A stretch of DNA of 64,000 nucleotides from the NCBI GenBank assembly GCA_019359495.1, contig JAHHHF010000072.1:210933-274932 (forward strand), given 5' to 3'. The DNA is from Goleter apudmare HA4340-LM2. Its GTDB lineage: Bacteria; Cyanobacteriota; Cyanobacteriia; Cyanobacteriales; Nostocaceae. The notes below the pieces were generated by a model that saw only the letters and a list, made by a program, of their open reading frames with translations, ran no database searches and was not told the origin of the DNA. The position numbers were made by a program, and so were the translations under genes. How positions within the stretch are numbered: position 1 is the first letter of the stretch; every line of letters begins with the position of its first letter. Shown in pieces: positions 1 to 7,315 of the stretch.

Positions 1-1
1 T

Positions 2-373
2 TTTGTGGAACTTCAGGGACGCGTAGACATCGCAGAGCGAGTGAATGCGACTTTATTTGTCAGCATTCACGCTAATTCGGTAGATAGACGGCCTGATGTC
101 AATGGCTTAGAAGTATATTATTATGACAGCGGTTATGGTCTCGCTGAAGCAGTTCGCAAGTCAATACTCCAGGATATTAGTACCATCAAAGACCGGGGAA
201 CACGTAAAGCGCGATTCTACGTCCTCAGGAAAAGTTCTATGCCTTCGATTTTAGTAGAAACAGGTTATATGACTGGTCGAGAGGATAATCCTAAATTAGG
301 AAATCCAGAATACCAAAATCGGATGGCAGAAGCGATCGCTCGTGGTATCCTTAATTATTTACAAAAAAGGTAA
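2..373 (+). CDS. N-acetylmuramoyl-L-alanine amidase, C-terminal part (AmiC-like)
   Basis: Partial gene: the reading frame is already open at the first complete codon, so the true start lies upstream of the window. The visible 123 residues are the C-terminal half of a zinc amidase of the Amidase_3 family, which cuts the bond between MurNAc and the stem peptide of peptidoglycan in the periplasm. Seen: the metal-site segment VSIHANS at about residue 20 of the fragment and the catalytic-Glu segment LVETGYMTG near residue 87. It lies just upstream of murI. In Anabaena PCC 7120, AmiC/HcwA-type amidases shape the septal nanopores between cells, and as far as I recall they also sit a few genes before hetZ. 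The family assignment is firm; the AmiC/HcwA equivalence is inference from context. Confidence 0.88.
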   Translation, partial: FVELQGRVDIAERVNATLFVSIHANSVDRRPDVNGLEVYYYDSGYGLAEAVRKSILQDISTIKDRGTRKARFYVLRKSSMPSILVETGYMTGREDNPKLGNPEYQNRMAEAIARGILNYLQKR

Positions 374-486
374 CAATGCCGTTAAAGTTACCAATTAAAT
401 TTACAAGCAGGATTTAACAGTCAATTAGTAACTTGTTAACTAAATCCTCTATCTTAAAACCAAAAAACCTTAATTCACATCTGCCT

Positions 487-1350
487 GTGTATTCATCTCC
501 CATTTTTGAAGCCAATTTCTACCATGCTTCTGAGCAAGCACCTCAAAATGCCCCAATTGGAATCTTTGACAGTGGTGTCGGTGGTTTAACTGTACTGCGA
601 CAACTCTATCGACATCTTCCCCAAGAGTCAGTAATTTATTTTGGTGACACAGCTCGACTGCCTTATGGTATTCGTTCGCAAGCAGAAATTTTACAGTTTG
701 TGCGCGAAATCCTCACCTGGATGCAACAGCAACAGGTAAAAATGGTGATTATGGCCTGTAACACCAGTTCTGCCCTCGCCCTAGAAATTGTACGTGAGGA
801 ATTTAACCTACCTATTTTAGGAGTTATCCTCCCAGGCGCAAAAGCAGCAGTGCAGCAAGGCCAGCGTATTGGTGTGATTGCTACCCCAGCAACTGCTAAA
901 AGCAATGCTTATCGGCACGCTATTTTAGAAGTAGATGCCAATGCTCAAGTTTGGCAAGTCGGCTGTCCAGAATTTGTGCCACTTATTGAGCAGAACCGGA
1001 TTCATGACCCTTACACTACTGAGGTGGCACGCTCTTATTTAGAGCCTCTATTAGCTCAGAAAATTGATACTTTGGTCTATGGTTGTACCCATTATCCCCA
1101 CCTCGCACCAGTACTGCGATCGCTTTTGCCATCTCATGTCAAGCTGATTGACCCGGCTGTCCACGTTGTGGCAGCCTGCGCCCAAGAGTTAGATTTATTA
1201 GGCATCAGAAATACCCAACCCCCGTTGCCAACTCGCTTCGCTGTCAGTGGTTGTGCCCAGCATTTTGCCCAATCTGGGGTACAGTGGTTAGGCTATACCC
1301 CAATGGTTGAGGAAGTTTGCTTCACTGACACCACAGTTTCCCATCTCTAA
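487..1350 (+). CDS. murI: glutamate racemase
   Basis: Interconverts L- and D-glutamate in the cytosol to supply D-Glu for peptidoglycan stem peptides. Seen: the N-terminal substrate-binding signature IGIFDSGVGGLTVLRQL, the first catalytic cysteine in VIMACNTSSALA and the second in YGCTHYPHLAP. The frame is open from a TTG at 433, but I prefer the GTG at 487 (protein starting VYSSPIFEANFY, 287 aa), because cyanobacterial MurI proteins usually begin near this segment. It follows the amidase gene by about 110 bp, so two peptidoglycan genes lie in tandem. A strong 14-bp hairpin about 40 bp after the stop probably ends transcription. Confidence 0.93.
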   Translation: MYSSPIFEANFYHASEQAPQNAPIGIFDSGVGGLTVLRQLYRHLPQESVIYFGDTARLPYGIRSQAEILQFVREILTWMQQQQVKMVIMACNTSSALALEIVREEFNLPILGVILPGAKAAVQQGQRIGVIATPATAKSNAYRHAILEVDANAQVWQVGCPEFVPLIEQNRIHDPYTTEVARSYLEPLLAQKIDTLVYGCTHYPHLAPVLRSLLPSHVKLIDPAVHVVAACAQELDLLGIRNTQPPLPTRFAVSGCAQHFAQSGVQWLGYTPMVEEVCFTDTTVSHL

Positions 1351-1389
1351 CAAGACTTTGTTGGGTAATTAGTCAAAAGCAGAGCCAGA

Positions 1390-1422
1390 AAATTAATTAC
1401 TCTGTTCCAGAGTAATTAATTT
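1390..1422. terminator. hairpin between convergent genes
   Basis: A perfect 14-15 bp stem (left arm AATTAATTACTCTG) with a 3-base loop lies between murI and the convergent small membrane gene. The arms are AU-rich at the base and no long U-run follows, so function as a bidirectional terminator is an inference. Confidence 0.5.
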
Positions 1423-1528
1423 GACCCTTGAGAGCCACCTACTCTACTGGAAAAACCAGCCGCGTCAGGGTGTTCCCCAAGTAAAGCGGACTGGTATAAG
1501 GTTACAAAACTACAGTGGCTCTCCTTAA

Positions 1529-1717
1529 CTATTGGCTATTAACTACTTCTGTCACCTTCGGGTTTACAGACTGATGTTTACCTTGAATTGTCGAAGGGAG
1601 ATCAGCAGGATCTGCGTTTTTCCCTGTTCGCTTTGCCAGTGCTAATAATAGGTAGACTGTGAATAAATATCCAGCAGCTAAAATAAAAATCATCATAGGC
1701 ATATTCCCGTAAATCAT
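1529..1717 (-). CDS. small single-pass membrane protein, unknown function
   Basis: 62-residue protein not assigned to a named family. Residues 8-28 form one clear transmembrane helix (FILAAGYLFTVYLLLALAKR), followed by a hydrophilic tail of about 34 residues. An AAGGTG lies about 13 bases before the ATG; in-frame Met codons at residues 6, 8 and 9 leave the start uncertain. It is convergent with murI. The clean helix with positive residues after it, and its position in a conserved gene neighbourhood, support a real gene. Confidence 0.55.
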   Translation of the reverse strand: MIYGNMPMMIFILAAGYLFTVYLLLALAKRTGKNADPADLPSTIQGKHQSVNPKVTEVVNSQ

Positions 1718-3019
1718 TGTTCTACCAGCACCTTTGTGAAACTAATATGAAATCCCATAACATTAGTAGAACCTCAGCCAAGCAAGTTAACTCTTGATGG
1801 CTGTAGTATGCTATAACAAGCTTTTCCGTGGAGAAAAAGTCTCTACGGTAGGCGAGTTGATTATTTAACTTAAGTTTTCACAGACTATACATCTCAGAGC
1901 AGTTCAATTGCCAAATGGCAATACATAACTGCACTCCTCAGCAATCTACCTAGTCTGCGTTATTCGGCATCCACCACTATTGGTGGAGCAACGTTGATCA
2001 TCAAATCAACGTGCGCTGAAGACGCTTAACGACTCCCCATAGGGATAGCGCATAGCTCCAACCCAAGAGGTTCCTGCGTCGCACAACAACCCTAAGGAAT
2101 TGATTCCCTAATTCAGCCGCGACGACTTCTTCTAGGACTACTACACCCATGAGTAAAATTACTTATAGGTGCTTTCCCTTTTGGGAGTAAATATTTGAAA
2201 AATTTAAAATCCCTAGATTTTAGCGTAACACAATGACCCTGGATTTTAAGCCAACTTTATGGCTAAATTTTAAATTTTCTAAATGGCTTGACTAAGGCTT
2301 AAAAAAATTCGTCTGACGTGAGAATAGCTAATGTGTCATGGTTAATGGGTCGTGGGAAATAGTGATTTTCACGTACTGTAATTAAAGATACTTCGCTAGC
2401 CATCACCAATAATAAAATTTCCTCTCAAACAAGCGATTTATCCTGTATTCAGGATTTACGTAGGAGATAAATGCTTGAACGGCAACAAGGTTTTTTATAC
2501 TTAGACACTTAATAAATACTGATAAAAACGAAGGAAAATACTATTCCTTCAAATCTTGCTCCTCATCCCTACAAGAGTCCCTAATCCCGGACTACGACCG
2601 TTTAAGTTAATTCCTCGCTTTCTCCAATTTCTGCTACGAGTCCAGTGTCATATACTAATTGACTGGAATAACTGAATATTGTTCCCTAAATCCAATGGCC
2701 AGTTACTTAATCCTATGTATTAATTGTATTATTTCGTGCTAATTTCCTCGGTTGGATCAGGACTGGAGCAACTGTCTCATCATCCGGTCAAGGGTGAAGA
2801 TTATTGGGACATTTAACTTTTGACTGGAGCCAGATCTGCTAAATAGCTTTGAGTTTCTCAGTTTTTGGCTAAAGTTGAGGATATTGACCCTGCTCAAGTG
2901 CTCTTTACAGGTAATCAATCTGGGATTCCTTAATCAAAACTTTGCGCTAGTCCAGGATTATCTTAAAATGAGTATAAGATATGTAAACTTTCGTAACCTC
3001 AGCCAGAGTCCGCCTATCC
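1718..3019. other. 1.3-kb gap with a cluster of stem-loops
   Basis: No convincing protein gene. At about 1965-2125 several perfect short hairpins follow each other: CCACCA-ctat-TGGTGG, then ACGTTGAT-catcaa-ATCAACGT, then a TCCC/GGGA hairpin, then GGAAT-tg-ATTCC. A 49-codon ATG frame on the minus strand (2001-2150) crosses these palindromes and is probably fortuitous. At 2180-2285 there are AT-rich complementary stretches (ATTTTAAA type). A structured RNA or a decayed palindromic repeat are both possible; I do not recognise tmRNA, 6S RNA or RNase P RNA here. Confidence 0.5.
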
Positions 3020-3991
3020 ATGACGTCAGCCACCTCTCTTTTTACCCCTGTGGAAGCAGACCTGCAAATACTAGCAGATAACCTGATACAGTTAATAGGA
3101 AATGACCACCCCATCCTCTATGCGGCGGCAGAGCACCTATTTGGTGCTGGGGGAAAGCGTATCAGACCGGCGATCGTGCTGTTAGTATCGCGGGCAACAA
3201 TGCTAGAAAAAGACATTACGCATCGTCACCGCCGTCTAGCTGAGATTACAGAAATGATTCACACAGCTAGCTTAGTACATGACGATGTTGTAGATGAATC
3301 GGAGGTACGGCGAGGTGTTCCCACTGTTCATAGTTTGTTTGGCAACCGCATTGCTATTCAGGCGGGAGATTTTCTGTTTGCTCAAGCATCTTGGTATCTA
3401 GCAAACTTGGACAATTTAGAAGTGGTCAAGTTACTATCACAGGTGATTATGGACTTGGCTACCGGCGAAATTCAGCAGGGACTTAATCACTTTGACACGA
3501 ATACTACCATTGAGACTTATTTAAAAAAGACCTATTACAAAGCTGCTACCTTATTTGCCAACAGTTCTAAGGCTGCTGGTTTACTCAGCGAAGTCTCGCA
3601 GGAAACTGCCGAACATTTGTATGGCTATGGCCGCAATTTCGGTTTGGCATTTCAAATTGTGGATGATATTTTAGACTTCACTAGTTCCACCGATACTTTG
3701 GGCAAACCGGCAGGTTCGGATCTCAAAAGTGGTAACCTCACGGCACCAGTTTTATTTGCTCTAGAAGAAAAACCATATCTAGAAACCTTGATTGAGAGAG
3801 AGTTTGCCCAAGAAGGGGATTTAGAACAAGCACTAGCGTTGATTCAAGACAGTCAAGGTATACAAAGGGCGCGAGAATTAGCTGCACACCATGCCAAGGT
3901 AGCAGTTGAGCATCTTGCTATTATCCCACCTTCAGATTCTCATCAAGCACTGATTAATATGGCTGAGTATGTATTGAGTCGGCTGTATTAG
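3020..3991 (+). CDS. sds: long-chain trans-prenyl diphosphate synthase (solanesyl-type)
   Basis: Condenses isopentenyl diphosphate units onto an allylic primer to make a long all-trans prenyl diphosphate. In cyanobacteria the C45 product forms the plastoquinone tail. Seen: GGKRIRPAIVLL near residue 45, the first aspartate-rich motif HDDVVDES near residue 88, the KTYYKAATLFANSSKAAG segment, and the second motif QIVDDILDFTSS near residue 212; 323 aa is normal for the family. It starts at the ATG in CCATGACGTC. An STRR begins at its last base. The family is certain; the chain length is inferred from cyanobacterial homologues. Confidence 0.92.
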   Translation: MTSATSLFTPVEADLQILADNLIQLIGNDHPILYAAAEHLFGAGGKRIRPAIVLLVSRATMLEKDITHRHRRLAEITEMIHTASLVHDDVVDESEVRRGVPTVHSLFGNRIAIQAGDFLFAQASWYLANLDNLEVVKLLSQVIMDLATGEIQQGLNHFDTNTTIETYLKKTYYKAATLFANSSKAAGLLSEVSQETAEHLYGYGRNFGLAFQIVDDILDFTSSTDTLGKPAGSDLKSGNLTAPVLFALEEKPYLETLIEREFAQEGDLEQALALIQDSQGIQRARELAAHHAKVAVEHLAIIPPSDSHQALINMAEYVLSRLY

Positions 3992-4025
3992 GGAATAGGG
4001 AATGGGAAATGCGGAATAGGGAGAT
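3991..4025 (+). repeat. heptanucleotide STRR
   Basis: Five adjacent 7-mers: GGGAATA, GGGAATG, GGAAATG, CGGAATA, GGGAGAT. They begin exactly where the prenyl synthase stop codon ends. Confidence 0.8.
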
Positions 4026-4106
4026 GAGAGAGTAACAAATCCCCCATGACGCCACTTGCTACAAGTCTGGCGACAGAACCTCAGGGCTGCCCCAATGCCC
4101 CATCCC

Positions 4107-4580
4107 TTAAGCAATATCAGGTGGTGCTTGTCTTGATGATTGGTTGTGTAGTAATTGTTGTTGAATTAGTTTTTGCAACTCAAACCGCCGGATTTCAATT
4201 GCGTTGGTAGTTGTGCCGGGAGTTTCAAAAAAAACTATACTATCCACGGGATCTAATGCTACTAGTTGGAACAGAATGTGAGTAACAGGAATGGCTGTGG
4301 CTATTCCTTGAGGGTCAAGACCAGCAGATGAAGTCAGAGTAGCATCCTGTAAGGTAGGAAAAGCGTAAATCACGTGCTTTTCCAATTCTGGGTTAGCGCG
4401 GTTGCTCAATGTAGTTAAAATCCAGTCTGACTTCGAGCTTTGGAGAATATAATACTGGGGGTAGCGTAACTTTTGAGCGATCGCCTTCAAAACGGGGGCA
4501 ATTGCTGTGATAAGTTGTGGTGTTATACCATCATGGGGTGCATGATCAATCAGCAATCGAATCTGTGTTTCTAAATCCAT
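4107..4580 (-). CDS. conserved-type hypothetical protein
   Basis: 157-residue soluble protein with no signal peptide or transmembrane segment. I do not recognise a named family. The sequence alternates helices and strands in a compact-domain style, and the last about 15 residues (HNQSSRQAPPDIA) look disordered. It starts at the ATG at 4580 and is transcribed divergently from hetZ, sharing a 206-bp intergenic region that holds the candidate HetR site. That shared region is the only hint that it might be developmentally regulated. Confidence 0.7.
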   Translation of the reverse strand: MDLETQIRLLIDHAPHDGITPQLITAIAPVLKAIAQKLRYPQYYILQSSKSDWILTTLSNRANPELEKHVIYAFPTLQDATLTSSAGLDPQGIATAIPVTHILFQLVALDPVDSIVFFETPGTTTNAIEIRRFELQKLIQQQLLHNQSSRQAPPDIA

Positions 4581-4680
4581 AATGACTTGTAAACGGCTCC
4601 TGGGTAATGGCCATAATATCTATGGAAGTGTGAACAATCCCACCAATGTTGGGAATAATAAAGTCAACCACATCCAAAAG

Positions 4681-4697
4681 CGCAGGATTGGCCTGCG
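4681..4697. promoter_or_regulatory. candidate HetR operator upstream of hetZ
   Basis: A perfect inverted repeat, CGCAGG-ATTGG-CCTGCG, with a 5-bp spacer, 90 bp before the hetZ ATG. Known HetR targets (for example at hetP and hetZ in Anabaena) are inverted repeats of the form GGGN5CCC; this site has GGN5CC with A/T at the third position. Symmetry, spacing and location support the call, but I cannot test HetR binding. Confidence 0.5.
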
Positions 4698-4786
4698 TTT
4701 AGCTTATAGGCAAAACTCATCAAGTCAAAACCCACGGTCTTACAGGTTGTGTTTAAGTATGTTAGGGTCTTTTTAAAACTGAGACT

Positions 4787-5977
4787 ATGAATTCAGCCGC
4801 AACCGCAACTATTCAGGGAGAAAATTCTATCGGCGTGGAGGTGATATTTCAACTCCTATTCCAGGAGTTTCAGCAGTCAACTAAAGCTTCAGAGCAGAAT
4901 TGCCGCGATGTGGCAACACGAATTGCTGCCGAAGTCTACCGGATTTGCCATGAAAGCAAACGTATCCAAGCTTCCGGCTCTGTGGAAAACTCAGCGATTA
5001 CCCTAGCCCGACATCGGCTGCAACAATGTCTCAGGTACTATCAGTTGGGTTCAAATCGGGGTAGGGTAGAATTACACAGTACTCTGAGTGCGATTATATA
5101 TCGTTACATTAATCCGCCTCAAAGGCAATTGAGCTATCAAGGGCGGCTGACTATCATTGAAGATTTTCTCCAAAGTTTTTACCTGGAAGCATTAAACGCC
5201 TTCCGCAGGGAGAACCAACTAGGCCCCACCTATAGCCCCAAGACACTGCTGGAATTAGCAGAGTACATGGCCTTTACCGAGCGCTATGGCAAGCGCCGGA
5301 TTCCTTTACCAGGGCGTCAGCAGCAGTTGATTATTTTGAGGGCACAAACTTTTTCCCAACAGCAACCCCCAGAAACTAGCGTAGATATAGAACAAGCTGC
5401 TGAAGGTAGTGCTAATGAAGCCGATGGTTCTTGGGAAGAGCCAGCAGTGCAGCAATTACGTTCGACAATGGCGACGCAACCTGAACCTGAACCGGAAGAG
5501 GACACGTTGCGTTCGGTGGTGATTGCGGAACTCATGGATTATCTAGAACAACGGCAACAATCCGATTGTGCTGATTACTTCTCTCTCCGACTCCAAGATT
5601 TATCAGCACAAGAAATCGAGTCAATTTTGGGTTTAACCCCTCGTCAGAGAGATTACTTACAACAGCGTTTTAAGTACCATTTAATTCGGTTTGCTTTACT
5701 ACATCGCTGGGAATTGGTTCACGAGTGGTTAGAAGCTTCTTTGCACACAAATTTGGGTTTGACTCCGCAGCAATGGCAAGCCTACACAGGGCAGCTGGAC
5801 GATAAACAGCGATCTTTATTAGATTTGAAGCAACAAGGACAACCCGATGAAAAAATTGCTAAGACTTTGGGGTTGTCAATGGCACAACTGCAAAAACGTT
5901 GGTTTAAGATTCTTGAACAAGCTTGGGAAATTCGTAACTCTTTAGTGTCCGGATCAGGTGCATCTACTCATGAATAG
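4787..5977 (+). CDS. hetZ: heterocyst differentiation protein HetZ
   Basis: HetZ (alr0099 in Anabaena PCC 7120) is an early regulator of heterocyst commitment, activated by HetR under nitrogen step-down. This 396-aa protein matches it from its first residues (MNSAATATIQGEN) through the conserved block SNRGRVELHSTLSAIIYRYI, ending with helix-turn-helix-like segments (IESILGLTPRQRDYLQQRF at about 282 and KTLGLSMAQLQKRWFKIL near 360). A Glu/Pro-rich linker at about residues 195-245 joins the two halves. It starts at the ATG after TTTTTAAAACTGAGACT. It overlaps patU by 8 bp, which suggests co-translation. The C-terminal half resembles sigma-factor-like DNA-binding domains (inference). Confidence 0.95.
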   Translation: MNSAATATIQGENSIGVEVIFQLLFQEFQQSTKASEQNCRDVATRIAAEVYRICHESKRIQASGSVENSAITLARHRLQQCLRYYQLGSNRGRVELHSTLSAIIYRYINPPQRQLSYQGRLTIIEDFLQSFYLEALNAFRRENQLGPTYSPKTLLELAEYMAFTERYGKRRIPLPGRQQQLIILRAQTFSQQQPPETSVDIEQAAEGSANEADGSWEEPAVQQLRSTMATQPEPEPEEDTLRSVVIAELMDYLEQRQQSDCADYFSLRLQDLSAQEIESILGLTPRQRDYLQQRFKYHLIRFALLHRWELVHEWLEASLHTNLGLTPQQWQAYTGQLDDKQRSLLDLKQQGQPDEKIAKTLGLSMAQLQKRWFKILEQAWEIRNSLVSGSGASTHE

Positions 5978-6953
5978 TGACTCAGAATCCTTACAACACC
6001 AGATACTTAGTTGGGTTTTGGCAGATGATGTCAAAACCCACAAGCGTCCAACGGTTGAGTGTGAGGAAGTTGACGGGGTAGAAAACCCTCTCCAAGAAGC
6101 CACCGCGCCGTCAAACAGCGGTGAGCCAGAATTGGGAGGAGCGCCCCAAACCTTTCAACTGGGAGAAATTCCTACTGTGCAAGAACGTTTCCAAGCCGTC
6201 CTCAAGCGTCGGTTACAAATCCAAATCCAAAACCACCCGCCTTTGTTTCCCTGGGAAACACAATTAACAGAATATCCCGACTACGTAGACGAGCCATCAC
6301 TGGCATTAGTTCCTACATGGGGGTGGATGGCACAACAGTCCAAGCTGAATCTGCCAATTACTCTGCCGGAAAAAGTTTTCCAGGAATTGTTGGCAAAATG
6401 TCAAGTATTGCTAACATCTTCCCTACCACTAGGGGCAAAATTAGTTCAAGTGGTGGAGAGCTTTTTCCCCAATGAAACCCAAGTGCTCAATGACTTGGCT
6501 GGATTGGTGCTGAGAAGTACTTATCGGTCGTCCGTTGATGCCTTGACGATGCTTAATATTGAGAGTAATTACTCAAATTTACAAGAACCTCAACAGATGG
6601 CGTTGTCGCTGTTAGCAGCTAAACAACTGCTGGAGAATCTAACTTTGCCGATTTCGCCAACCAATCCAGTGGTGGAAAGAGAATGGCTAACCAGTGCAGG
6701 CGCTCTGACACTGAGAGTAGAATATCAAGTTGAGGGTCACTTGAGAAAGCTGAGTGTTCAAGGGGAGTTACCCACTACAGGAACTCTCAAGCTTTATGGG
6801 CATGAAACTCAAGCAATAGCACAGTCTTTAAATTCAGGGTGTGTGAGTGTAGAACTATACTGTGGGCGTCCCAACCAAATTTATACTTTAGAAGTTGAAT
6901 TTCCAGAAATGGATCATCAGCCACTTTTGTTTGTGATTAACCCCACAATGTAG
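5970..6953 (+). CDS. patU: heterocyst patterning protein PatU (unsplit)
   Basis: PatU acts with HetZ in heterocyst patterning. In Anabaena PCC 7120 it is divided into patU5 and patU3 right after hetZ, while other Nostocales carry one gene. Here it is one uninterrupted 327-aa frame. The ATG at 5970 lies inside the end of hetZ (8-bp overlap); a GTG at 5958 is less likely. The N-terminal about 60 residues are acidic and probably flexible; the remainder (from QERFQAVLKRRLQIQIQNHP) is globular, with no transmembrane helix. Identification rests on synteny with hetZ and on resemblance to what I remember of PatU. Confidence 0.87.
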   Translation: MNSDSESLQHQILSWVLADDVKTHKRPTVECEEVDGVENPLQEATAPSNSGEPELGGAPQTFQLGEIPTVQERFQAVLKRRLQIQIQNHPPLFPWETQLTEYPDYVDEPSLALVPTWGWMAQQSKLNLPITLPEKVFQELLAKCQVLLTSSLPLGAKLVQVVESFFPNETQVLNDLAGLVLRSTYRSSVDALTMLNIESNYSNLQEPQQMALSLLAAKQLLENLTLPISPTNPVVEREWLTSAGALTLRVEYQVEGHLRKLSVQGELPTTGTLKLYGHETQAIAQSLNSGCVSVELYCGRPNQIYTLEVEFPEMDHQPLLFVINPTM

Positions 6954-7315
6954 ATGAAATTACCATTGCTAGCACTCTACATTGATAAACGCCGATAGAT
7001 GAAATGATTATCCTGGTTTGAACCTTTTCTTTTTTAAACAAGCGGTCATGAAAGCGTCTGTGCAAGCCCACATCGGGAAAAAACTTGTATGAGACGCTTA
7101 GATGTCTCAAGGCTTCCTAGTGGCATATTACCCCCTTTCTTCAGGAACTTTCCGCACTCCTGATGACAAAATAAAACTCAAAAAGTAGGAGAACCCGTAG
7201 ATGCGCTGAACGCGATTTGCCACAGGCTAGGCTAGAGTAGCTCCTGAAGCTAGGGTAGTTTGTTCTTCCCAGCTTGTGTCTACGGCGTCTTGATCATCGC
7301 TTTTCTCCACTTAGA
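6954..7315. other. intergenic region after patU
   Basis: 362 bp without a supported gene. It holds one short hairpin, TGAGACGCTTAGATGTCTCA, at about 7091-7110. No clear terminator U-run or promoter is recognised. Confidence 0.4.

Noticed and set aside
2001..2150. 49-codon minus-strand ATG frame
   Set aside because: Runs through consecutive palindromes and lacks a good ribosome site; the structure explains the region better than a protein does.
2875..3081. 68-codon frame overlapping the prenyl synthase start
   Set aside because: Out of frame with the conserved gene and not protein-like.
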